Of a stretch of 64,000 nt of DNA, positions 27,857-35,648 are shown in pieces. Position 1 is the first letter of the stretch. Each line of letters opens with the position of its first letter. A program made the position numbers and the translations under genes. The stretch lies in contig CP143548.1 of the NCBI GenBank assembly GCA_037015955.1, forward strand, positions 2,784,001 through 2,848,000. Direction: 5' to 3'. The notes under the pieces are model-generated. The model was not told the origin of the DNA and did no database searches. It worked only from the letters and a program-made list of their open reading frames with translations. The stretch comes from Lachnospiraceae bacterium JLR.KK008. Its GTDB lineage: Bacteria; Bacillota; Clostridia; Lachnospirales; Lachnospiraceae.

Positions 27857-28894
27857 TTACTGCGCACTGACGATTGCGATCCACTCATCAATGTTCTCGG
27901 AAGTAATCCGGCCAATGCCGGTATCTACCATTGCCGGAAGCGTCATGCCCTGTGCTGCCTGATAAGCCATCAGAACCGCATACATGCCCTGCTCCTGAGG
28001 AAGTGTGGAAGAAGTTCCCGTGATCGTTCCCGTCTTGACATAATCCAGAATCTCAATCAGATTATCCATAGCCACGAATGTCACCTGATCCTGCATTCCT
28101 TTCTCTTCGATCGCAAGTGCCACACCGGAACCGCACGCATCACAGTTCAGATAACCGGTCAGATCCGGATTGGCTGCCAGAACAGCCGCTGCCTGAGACT
28201 GTGCCGTTTCAACGTTATCATTGTCAATACCGCCGTCAATCACTTCAATATCCGGATATTTTGCAAGTGCATCCAGATGCGCCTGGTATCTTTCCGCATG
28301 GTTGGGAGCGGACGGAGCGCCCTGCATAACCGCTACCTTTCCGGAAGTCCCCATCTCTTCGATCAGCATTTCAACCGCGATCTCAGCCTGCTCTGCGAAA
28401 TCGTTTCCGACAGAGGTCAGTCCGCTTCCCTCCGGAGACGGTGCGTCAAACAAGATTACCGGAATGCCTCTCTCCTGAATTTCCTTGATAATATCAGCGC
28501 TGCCATCGTAATCCACCGGGTCCAGCAAGATTGCTGTCGGCGCCGTCGCCGCCGCCTGTTCCAGCGTGGAATTCTGCTCAGATACCTCTGCGGACTCCGG
28601 TGCGCGGTAGTCAATCTTCACTTCCACGCCAAGCTGTGCGGAGAGAAGGTCTGCTTCCTTCTGCGCACCCTTGTTTACCTCATCAAACCAGGCATGTACA
28701 CATTTGGGAACTACAACAAACGTCATATCCTGAGCTTCTCCTACCGGCCCTGCTGCCGGAGCCTCCGCCGCCTGATCTGTCGGGGCCGCAGGTGTCTGCG
28801 CATTTTCCGCATTGCCGCTGGGAGCGGAACCACATGCCACCAGAGCGGCTGTCATTGCTACAGTCAATAACACTGCTAACAGTTTCTTTTTCAT
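27857..28894 (-). CDS. periplasmic-type sugar-binding lipoprotein (locus A)
   Basis: Extracellular substrate receptor of the importer, family RbsB-like. The ATG at 28894 has GGAGG eight bases upstream and begins a signal peptide MKKKLLAVLLTVAMTAALVACG with lipobox LVAC, so the mature protein is a lipoprotein. An Ala/Pro-rich linker follows. The two-lobed fold has MTFVVVPKCVHAWFDEVNKGA, the hinge-type segments ILLDPVDYDG and VILFDAPSPEGSG, and the C-terminal TGIGRITSENIDEWI. About 345 residues. It is the first gene after its own promoter and precedes the ATPase. Its closest type is ribose or allose binding, but the ligand is not readable. Confidence 0.93.
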   Translation of the reverse strand: MKKKLLAVLLTVAMTAALVACGSAPSGNAENAQTPAAPTDQAAEAPAAGPVGEAQDMTFVVVPKCVHAWFDEVNKGAQKEADLLSAQLGVEVKIDYRAPESAEVSEQNSTLEQAAATAPTAILLDPVDYDGSADIIKEIQERGIPVILFDAPSPEGSGLTSVGNDFAEQAEIAVEMLIEEMGTSGKVAVMQGAPSAPNHAERYQAHLDALAKYPDIEVIDGGIDNDNVETAQSQAAAVLAANPDLTGYLNCDACGSGVALAIEEKGMQDQVTFVAMDNLIEILDYVKTGTITGTSSTLPQEQGMYAVLMAYQAAQGMTLPAMVDTGIGRITSENIDEWIAIVSAQ

Positions 28895-28948
28895 TTCATA
28901 TTCCTCCTTCTTCTGTTTCATCCTGACTGTTCTTTCAGGATTGTTATC

Positions 28949-28976
28949 ATTATACAGGAATGGTATTCTTATACAA
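28949..28976 (-). promoter_or_regulatory. promoter for locus A transport and catabolic genes
   Basis: On the minus strand TTGTAT (28971-28976) and TATAAT (28949-28954) are 16 bases apart. The leader that follows contains a seven-base stem ATCCTGA/TCAGGAT (28920-28926 with 28935-28941) just before the RBS region. Confidence 0.7.
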
Positions 28977-29016
28977 TGCGATGAAATTTAGAATCAGTAG
29001 GACAATTTTTAGAAGA

Positions 29017-30438
29017 TCAGTCGATGCGAATGATCTGATCGGAGATGTCTTCCACATATTCTTCCCTGGTCTTTACGATAATCACGGAAATACCGCGTGC
29101 GGCAAATTTTTTAATATAATCTTTGACGATCTGTGTCCCCTTGATGTCGCAGAGAGCGAATGGCTCAAAAAGCACCAGCACTCTGGGATTGTAAATGCTC
29201 CAGCGTTCCAGTGTAATTCCAATCAGCACATTGATTCCCATTTCCTCCGCCTCCATACTCTGCAGGAGCTCTTCTTCCATCTCCATATTTTCCACTGCAA
29301 TCCGGGGCATTCTGTGCGATGAAGCGATATATTCCATGGAAGAAATCTTGCACAGAGACGGGAGCAGCAGATTCTCTCCCACCGACATATGCGCAAAGAT
29401 CTCTTCCCGGTTGCCAAGATGCCTGACCGACACGACCTTTTCGCGGATAAACAGATCGCAGCTCACATGCTGGTACTGTCGGCCATTCAGCACATACTCT
29501 ATCCCCTCTGCAGTCTCTCTTCCCGCAAGCGTCATAAAGAGACGTTCCTTTTCCTTCCGGTCCAGCACAAGAAATGTGATGACATCGCCCCGCGCAAAGG
29601 CAAAATCCTTTCTCTGTCCGTCTGGCAGCCGTACTTTTCTCACCTGATAAACAATTTCCCTGTCATGGCCGTTCTCCGGCAGGAAGCCTTCCTGATTCCT
29701 CCTGTGAATGCCTGCCTCACTGCCCATCAGAAACCGCTCCAGATGTCCGCCGCTGCGGATATAACTCTTTGAACATTTTTTTACGATGCGGCCCTTATTA
29801 AAAATCACGTATTTATCCGATAGCAGAGACAGAATGAGGTTTGAATAACTGTTCACAATGACCGCCATCCCGTCCCGGATGACGTGCTTCATCGTCCGGG
29901 CAAACTCTTCCAACGCAGTGGCGTCCATACCCTCAAATTCGTCCTCGATGATCACGACTCTGGCGCCTTTGCGGTGTGCTTTTACAAGGTCGACAACGCG
30001 CTTTTCCAATTCTGTCAGTTCCCGCATCTTCCTTGTCACGTCAACGTCCAGATTCAGATCCTGAAAATACTGCCTCACTTCTGTCTCCAGCAGCTTTTCA
30101 TATAAGAGCATACGCAGCCCCCCACAGTCTACAAGGCCGATATACTCTGCCACCGTCCAGTCGTCGATGACATAATTATCCGCTGCGATATGATATACCT
30201 TTTCCTGAAGCATTTTTCCTTCCGTGACTGTCTGTCCGCCGATGCAAATGCAGCTTCTTCCCATGTCCTCCTCCAGTGCTCCGTCAAGCAGCTGCACCAG
30301 AAGATCTTTTCCGGAATAAGTAAGCCCGAGAAACCCCACGCATTCACCTTCCAGAATGCACAATGAGATGTTCTCGAGCTTATTCATCAGACTATAATGA
30401 TAATTCAGATTATTGATCCGCAATATCTCCTTTTTCAT
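29017..30438 (-). CDS. decayed tandem ABC-ATPase-like protein, possible transport-signalling adapter
   Basis: A 473-residue homologue of RbsA-type tandem ATPases whose catalytic motifs have changed. In domain 1 the Walker A is GLTYSGKDLL (no second glycine, Asp instead of Ser/Thr), the signature is LTELEKRVVD, Walker B keeps IIEDE, and the switch His is lost (VNSYSN). In domain 2 the Walker A is LVLDRKEKER, the signature TLERWSI, and Walker B VLFEPF lacks Asp. It should bind ATP poorly or not at all. The ATG at 30438 follows GGAGGGGG and overlaps the histidine kinase by 29 bases. The position between the kinase and the binding protein suggests it links transporter state to signalling. That role is inference; a relic is the alternative, but the frame is intact. 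Confidence 0.72.
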   Translation of the reverse strand: MKKEILRINNLNYHYSLMNKLENISLCILEGECVGFLGLTYSGKDLLVQLLDGALEEDMGRSCICIGGQTVTEGKMLQEKVYHIAADNYVIDDWTVAEYIGLVDCGGLRMLLYEKLLETEVRQYFQDLNLDVDVTRKMRELTELEKRVVDLVKAHRKGARVVIIEDEFEGMDATALEEFARTMKHVIRDGMAVIVNSYSNLILSLLSDKYVIFNKGRIVKKCSKSYIRSGGHLERFLMGSEAGIHRRNQEGFLPENGHDREIVYQVRKVRLPDGQRKDFAFARGDVITFLVLDRKEKERLFMTLAGRETAEGIEYVLNGRQYQHVSCDLFIREKVVSVRHLGNREEIFAHMSVGENLLLPSLCKISSMEYIASSHRMPRIAVENMEMEEELLQSMEAEEMGINVLIGITLERWSIYNPRVLVLFEPFALCDIKGTQIVKDYIKKFAARGISVIIVKTREEYVEDISDQIIRID

Positions 30439-31450
30439 TCCTTTTCCCCCTCCCTCTTCCATCGTTCACGGGCATTGTGATCTCAACGTCCGTTCCCAGT
30501 CCTTCCGTACTGTATACATTGACACCATATTCCTCCCCGAACAGAATTTGAATTCTTTTGTGGATATTGGGAAGCGCGATCCCTGTATTGCGCTGTCCGT
30601 TCTCTTCTGCCTCCTCCAGCTGTACACCGCGCGAGCGGATTCTGGCGTTCAGCCGTTCCAGCTTCTCCTGCCCGATTCCTTTGCCATTGTCCGAGATCAT
30701 CAGGATCAGATTCGCCTCCGTTACAACGACTTCGATCGTCACCCTGCCGCCTTCCAGCTTTTCCTCAAGTCCGTGAAAGATCGCATTCTCCACGACCGGC
30801 TGTATGATCAGTCTCGGAATCACAAAGTCATACGCCGCCTCATCCTCCTCATCGATGATAACCTCCATGGAAAAACGGTTGTTAAACCGGTACCTCTGGA
30901 TAAGCATGTAGTTGTCGATATTGGCAAGCTCATCCCTCAGTGTTACCAGATTCCCTTTGCGACTGATACTATAACGAAAAAATGCCCCCAGTGCCTCAAC
31001 CATACGGGCAATCTCCGTATTATCGTCCATAAGCGCCTGTCCGCGGATCGACTCGAGCGTATTGTATAAAAAATGCGGATTAATCTGACTTTGCAGGGCC
31101 GTCAGTTCAGTCTGCTTATTGAAGACTGCCGCCGAATTTTCCCTCGTCTTCCTGACTGCGTACCACTCCGCAACCTCCCTGACCTGCTCCATATAGGGAA
31201 CTTTTTCCGCCAGTCCGAGAAATTCAATCTCCGTCCACGCCCTCTCGCCGAACTGTTCCAATGTCGCCTCAAACTTTGCGGCCGGCAGAAGCACGGCCAT
31301 AATCTGAAACATAATAATCCCCAACTGCAAAACAAATACCGCCCCGATGATCCACGGAACGGTTATCCGACGGACAAAGATGACCAGCAGCAGCGCTGTG
31401 AGGAGAGCTTCTCCCAGCAATATCATGATTAATCTTTTTACCTGTCCCAT
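30410..31450 (-). CDS. YesM-type sensor histidine kinase without sensor domain
   Basis: A 346-residue histidine kinase. The N-terminus holds only two hydrophobic helices (about residues 8-25 and 33-55) with almost nothing between them, so there is no extracellular sensor domain. The His_kinase domain has the phospho-acceptor motif NPHFLYNTLESIRG near residue 145. The HATPase domain has the N box VENAIFHG, then ISDNGKGIG and TGIALPNIHKRI. It pairs with the YesN-type regulator just upstream, whose stop is 10 bases before this start. Its signal must come through the membrane helices or a partner; the overlapping ABC-like gene downstream is the obvious candidate. Confidence 0.9.
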   Translation of the reverse strand: MGQVKRLIMILLGEALLTALLLVIFVRRITVPWIIGAVFVLQLGIIMFQIMAVLLPAAKFEATLEQFGERAWTEIEFLGLAEKVPYMEQVREVAEWYAVRKTRENSAAVFNKQTELTALQSQINPHFLYNTLESIRGQALMDDNTEIARMVEALGAFFRYSISRKGNLVTLRDELANIDNYMLIQRYRFNNRFSMEVIIDEEDEAAYDFVIPRLIIQPVVENAIFHGLEEKLEGGRVTIEVVVTEANLILMISDNGKGIGQEKLERLNARIRSRGVQLEEAEENGQRNTGIALPNIHKRIQILFGEEYGVNVYSTEGLGTDVEITMPVNDGRGRGKRNEKGDIADQ

Positions 31451-31460
31451 GCGATTCCCC

Positions 31461-33065
31461 CTAAGAGTGCAGCTTCCGGTAAAGAACCGGTTTCACTCCC
31501 ACTGTCTTCGTAAAAGTCTGACTGAAATATCTGGAATCCCTGTAGCCCACCCGTTCTGCAATCGCCGCGATCGTCTCATTCGTATCGCGAAGCATCTCCT
31601 TTGCCTTATTCATGCGGATGTCCACCAGATATGAGCTGAAATTAAAGCCCGTCTCCTTCTTGAAAAGTACACTGAAATAGACCGGATTTAAGTTTACAAT
31701 CGCCGCTAGATCTTCCAGAACAATCTTATCCCCATAGTGTTCGTCGATATACTGCTGCGCCTGTCGGATCGGCTTCATAAATTCTGTCTCCACAGCCGTC
31801 CGGCTGGCATCCAGATATTCCCCAAGCGTCGTCTTCAGCAAGTTTTTCAGACCCGGAATCGTATAACAGTGCTGACAGCTGGAAAGCAGCTTCTTTCTCA
31901 ACTGTCTCGACTCATCCGACTGCATATCGATATGTTCGAAGAAGTAACCGATCAGCGATTCCGCCAAATCATAACAGTAGGAAAAGTCCAGATCATCCTG
32001 CATGACAAACTCACTGTAAATGTGGTTGATGCACTGCTCCAGGCTCCTTCTGGAGTATGATTCGATGCTTGCCATCACACTGTCCGCATAGGTTTCCTCC
32101 AATCCCGGCGATTCTGCGCCCCGTCTGCCCGCGATCGCATCCGCGTAGATCAGTCTGCCGCTTCCCAGCTTGATTCGGTTCCCGGCCGCCCGGTAGGCTT
32201 CCTTTATCGAAAATCGAATCTCCCCAAACGCCGTCCGCTCAGTTCCCACGCCGATCGTCACCTCATATTGCTCAAATCCAATCAGACATTCCTTGATCTC
32301 GGACAAAATATCATTGATACAGTTCCTGATGTCCTTCGATTTCCCATAATCATAATTAAAGAGACAATAGATATGTAGATTTTCTTTCTCACAGATCAAC
32401 GTCTCCTCCGCTGTCGTATGAAGAATCGTCTCGACAATGGACACAACTTTTTCCACCGTCAGTTTGTCCTGCTTTTTGTCATGTTTATTATAGTCCGCAT
32501 AATCGAGTTTGATGTCGATCCCCCGATAGACTTCACCATCCATCGAGACATTAAAGTCCCCGGCTTCTACCTCATCCTCCTGCTCAATGATATTTTTTAG
32601 AAAATCCCGCTTGATAATATGGCGGCTCTCCGACACCGTCTCCTGCAGCTCCATCTGCTCTAACGACTGCTGCTGGCGCTCTGTGAACTCAGCGTGAATC
32701 TTCTGCATCACCTCGTTGAGCTCGTTTTCGTTGATCGGCTTGAGCAGATAGTTGTCCACCCCATACTGTAATGCCTGGTGCGCATATTCGAACTCTTTAT
32801 AGCCACTGATAACCACAAACTTCATATCCTTGTATAGTCCGGCTACCATACCGATCAGATCAAGGCCGCTGATTCTCGGCATCCGGATGTCCGTGATAAG
32901 CACATCCGGATGTTTATCATGTATGATTCTCAAAGCGGTCTCTCCATTGTCGACCAGACCGATACATTCCATGTTACACTCTTCCCAGCGGATCAGCTTC
33001 CTGATCAGCATTCCGATCCTGAACTCGTCATCGACGATCAGCACACGCCATGTTTTCTTCTGCAT
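31461..33065 (-). CDS. YesN-type response regulator with AraC DNA-binding domain (locus A)
   Basis: Transcription factor of 534 residues. The receiver domain starts VLIVDDE, with the phosphorylated Asp at about residue 59 in LITDIRMPRISG and Lys in the NYLLKPINE segment. A long middle region of about 270 residues separates it from the C-terminal AraC-type double helix-turn-helix, with NPVYFSVLFKKETGFNF and YRDSRYFSQTFTKTVG. The ATG at 33065 is chosen because GGAG lies about seven bases before it; ten codons of open frame precede. It heads the locus A signalling genes and should activate the transport and catabolic genes. Confidence 0.92.
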   Translation of the reverse strand: MQKKTWRVLIVDDEFRIGMLIRKLIRWEECNMECIGLVDNGETALRIIHDKHPDVLITDIRMPRISGLDLIGMVAGLYKDMKFVVISGYKEFEYAHQALQYGVDNYLLKPINENELNEVMQKIHAEFTERQQQSLEQMELQETVSESRHIIKRDFLKNIIEQEDEVEAGDFNVSMDGEVYRGIDIKLDYADYNKHDKKQDKLTVEKVVSIVETILHTTAEETLICEKENLHIYCLFNYDYGKSKDIRNCINDILSEIKECLIGFEQYEVTIGVGTERTAFGEIRFSIKEAYRAAGNRIKLGSGRLIYADAIAGRRGAESPGLEETYADSVMASIESYSRRSLEQCINHIYSEFVMQDDLDFSYCYDLAESLIGYFFEHIDMQSDESRQLRKKLLSSCQHCYTIPGLKNLLKTTLGEYLDASRTAVETEFMKPIRQAQQYIDEHYGDKIVLEDLAAIVNLNPVYFSVLFKKETGFNFSSYLVDIRMNKAKEMLRDTNETIAAIAERVGYRDSRYFSQTFTKTVGVKPVLYRKLHS

Positions 33066-33397
33066 CTTCCGCTCCTTTTCTCCAAATTTCTTCAAATATT
33101 GCTAAGCGATAATCTCCCTGTCTGTTCTATTCTAACATTATCCTCTGTAAATGAAAATGGAAGCATCTCTATTTTATGGAAATGCTTCCCGCTGTTCCTC
33201 TATAACCACACAAACTATCAGATACTTTTGAACACATCAGGAAAATCCAAAAAATAATTAAAATTGCTGCCACAGATCATTCCTCCGGATAAACTTTCCA
33301 GACAAAAATGTCGATATTATTTTATAACGCGCAGTAAACGGATGTACTGCGGACGGCAGGGACAACAGTGTTTTATTTCGGTCAGGGAGGATACGAT
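33066..33397. other. 332-base divergent intergenic region
   Basis: Separates the locus A regulator (minus strand) from the unknown plus-strand gene, so it must hold promoters for both. I see no strong -35/-10 pair. On the plus side a TATTAT and a TATAAC stand near 33315-33328. An inverted repeat, GGAAGCAT (33159-33166) with ATGCTTCC (33182-33189), lies about 100 bases before the regulator start and could be an operator or part of its leader. Confidence 0.45.
33159..33189. repeat. 8-base inverted repeat upstream of locus A regulator
   Basis: GGAAGCAT and ATGCTTCC form a perfect eight-base pair around 15 bases. On the minus strand the right side is followed by ATTTTC rather than a clean T run, so operator or leader hairpin are both possible. 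Confidence 0.45.
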
Positions 33398-34318
33398 ATG
33401 AACAATATGATGATAGGAAAGGGAATTGTCAGTATATCAAGGACCAGCTATACGAAGGGCAACCGTCATATAACAAAACTCACTTTCAAAAGAGCGGATG
33501 GAAGCGACGCCGGATCGATCAGCATCACCAAATCAGTGGCGCAGAAGAAAAAACGTCTGCAATATAATTTTAAGCAGATTTCCAATATGCTCTTAATGAC
33601 CAAGACTTCCAACAGTGCAGGCAGGGTTGTAACAAAAGCCCGGGCAAATGTGGCAATGCTGCAGCGAAAATTAAAGATCGGCGAGTACGATGACCAGGAG
33701 CTGCAAAGCGCTATCGTCCATGCAAAAAAATTAGAACGTATCGCCAAAAAACGGATGCGTCATCTGAAAGAGGAAGAGAAGGCACAGCGGGAAGGCGAAT
33801 GTACGGATGAATTGGAAAGGAAACCGGATGAAGTCCGGGAAGAGGAGGACGCGAAACAGGCGGATGCAGATACAAAGCAGTCGGAGAGCGAACGGGAGCA
33901 GGAGCTGACGCAGGAAGAGCTGAAACAACTCATGCGGCAGATGAACCGGCTGATGGAAGAGACGATCCAGCAGCTCGACGAGATCACGGAACTTGACGAA
34001 CTGGCAGATGAGCTTGTGGGCGCCGTCCCCAGACATATGGACAAAGAAGATCTGGAACGTCTGAAGAAAAAACACAGACTTGATGAAATGCGGGAGATTG
34101 TAGAAGCCGATATGAAATATCTCAAAGCCCTGTTCGGCAGACTGGAAAGAGAAAAGCAGGCTGCCGCCAGCGGTTCCTCCTCCGGCAATTACGGCAATTA
34201 CGGCAGCACTTACGATTCCGGCGGCGTCTCTCTACAGCTCTCTGATATGCCGGTCCCGGTGCAGACCGCAGAAGCGCCCGTCCTTACTGAGGGCGGAACG
34301 ATCGATGTCTCCGTATGA
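33398..34318 (+). CDS. uncharacterised coiled-coil protein
   Basis: I do not recognise the family. The ATG at 33398 follows GGGAGG by seven bases; the open frame begins ten codons earlier without an RBS. The protein is about 306 residues. The N-terminal 50 residues are basic and beta-like (GIVSISRTSYTKGNRHITKL). Residues about 60-120 are very basic (VVTKARANVAMLQRKLKIG). The middle 150 residues are a highly charged Glu/Lys/Arg coiled coil (QEELKQLMRQMNRLMEET). The C-terminus is Gly/Asn/Tyr/Ser-rich (GNYGNYGSTYDSGG) and ends in a short hydrophobic strand. There is no signal peptide or membrane segment. It is the only plus-strand gene for 30 kb on either side except the locus B two-component system. 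Confidence 0.72.
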   Translation: MNNMMIGKGIVSISRTSYTKGNRHITKLTFKRADGSDAGSISITKSVAQKKKRLQYNFKQISNMLLMTKTSNSAGRVVTKARANVAMLQRKLKIGEYDDQELQSAIVHAKKLERIAKKRMRHLKEEEKAQREGECTDELERKPDEVREEEDAKQADADTKQSESEREQELTQEELKQLMRQMNRLMEETIQQLDEITELDELADELVGAVPRHMDKEDLERLKKKHRLDEMREIVEADMKYLKALFGRLEREKQAAASGSSSGNYGNYGSTYDSGGVSLQLSDMPVPVQTAEAPVLTEGGTIDVSV

Positions 34319-34349
34319 GTATCACCAGAAAAATCAGGGCCAAATAAGA

Positions 34350-34383
34350 AAAAGCGGGAAAGAAAGAAATTCTTCCCGCTTTT
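34350..34383. terminator. bidirectional terminator between convergent genes
   Basis: AAAAGCGGGAA (34350-34360) pairs with TTCCCGCTTTT (34373-34383) around 12 bases. The A and T ends make it work on both strands, serving the plus-strand unknown gene and the CtpA-type protease gene. Confidence 0.88.
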
Positions 34384-34388
34384 ATCGC

Positions 34389-35606
34389 TTATTCCCCCGT
34401 CGTCAGGATCTCTACCGCTCTCTCCAACTGATTGTCATAACCGCTCTCCAGATACTGTTCATAGTCCATTTCCAGTTCTTCATCCGGTTCGATGCCAATC
34501 TCATGAATGTTGTTTCCTTTGGGCGTGTAATATTTACTCGTCGTCAGCTTCACTGCTGATCCGTCAGACAACCCCAGATACTTCTGTACGATGCCTTTAC
34601 CAAACGTCGTGGTCCCCAGCAATTTGCCCTTGTCGTAGTCTTTGATCGCGCCGGCCAGTACTTCGGATGCACTGGCGCTTCCGCCATTGACAAGCACTAC
34701 CATCGGCACTGTCAGCTCATTTTCACCGTCACAGTTATAATCCTGTCGTTCTCCCGCTTTATCCTCCGTATATACGACCAATCCTTTCGGCAGAATCCGT
34801 CTCGCCACATCAATGACCGCCGCCAGATTGCCACCCGGATTGTCCCGCAGATCAAGCACCAGTCCGAGCATTCCCGCACCTTTGGCCGTCGCCAGCGCGT
34901 CGGTAAACTGATCTACCGTAACTTTATCAAATTCAGTGATACGGATGTACGCAATCTTATCCCGCAGCATCTCATAAGTTACCGTCTGCTTCGGCACCTC
35001 CCTGCGTTCGACTTCGATCTCGCGCGCCTCCGTCTCACCTTCCCGCATGATCGTGAGCACGACTTTCGTCCCCTCTTCTCCTTTGATCAATGCAACGACT
35101 TCGTCCAGTCCCATGTCTTTTGTATATTGTCCGTCTACTTTGACGATCAGATCGCCCTCCTGCAGACCGCTCTCCAGTGCAGGACTATCTGCAAAGATCT
35201 CCCCGAGACGGGCAAAGCCCATCTCCGAGTCATACTTCACATAGGCGCCGATCCCATAATACACACCATCCATCTTTTCCTGCTGTTCCTGCATCTCTTC
35301 CGCTGAGAAATAGGCGGAATAGGGATCGTCGAGAGAGTTGATCAGACCTTCATATATGCCGTTCTCCATCGTCTTACTGTCCACCATCTCAAGGGCATAG
35401 TGCTCCTCGATAATGTCCTCTATGAGCTGGAGTTTTTGCATCGTCCTGGCATTGACAACTTCTTCCTCCTGCGCAGGCTCTCCGCCTCCGTTATGCGCTT
35501 TCCACACTTCTACCGCTTCCCGGCCCGCATACGTGGCTCCCATGATAATGACCGAAAGAAATAACCCCGTGATCAGTCCGTTAATAAATTTTCTTTTCTC
35601 AGACAT
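34389..35606 (-). CDS. ctpA: S41-family carboxyl-terminal processing protease
   Basis: Membrane-anchored serine protease of the CtpA/CtpB group, acting outside the membrane. The 405-residue protein has an N-terminal membrane anchor (about residues 9-28) and a PDZ domain (ALESGLQEGDLIVKVDGQ, about residues 125-200). The S41 domain has catalytic Ser in GGSASASEVLAGAIKDY (about residue 308) and Lys in TTFGKGIVQ (about residue 333). It is the last gene of a unit with the PcsB-like hydrolase and FtsEX, a layout also seen in other Firmicutes. There it may process envelope or sporulation proteins. The substrate is not known. Confidence 0.93.
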   Translation of the reverse strand: MSEKRKFINGLITGLFLSVIIMGATYAGREAVEVWKAHNGGGEPAQEEEVVNARTMQKLQLIEDIIEEHYALEMVDSKTMENGIYEGLINSLDDPYSAYFSAEEMQEQQEKMDGVYYGIGAYVKYDSEMGFARLGEIFADSPALESGLQEGDLIVKVDGQYTKDMGLDEVVALIKGEEGTKVVLTIMREGETEAREIEVERREVPKQTVTYEMLRDKIAYIRITEFDKVTVDQFTDALATAKGAGMLGLVLDLRDNPGGNLAAVIDVARRILPKGLVVYTEDKAGERQDYNCDGENELTVPMVVLVNGGSASASEVLAGAIKDYDKGKLLGTTTFGKGIVQKYLGLSDGSAVKLTTSKYYTPKGNNIHEIGIEPDEELEMDYEQYLESGYDNQLERAVEILTTGE

Positions 35607-35648
35607 TTTGTACCATTCCCGCCGTTTCCTCTAACATGATTTTATTCT

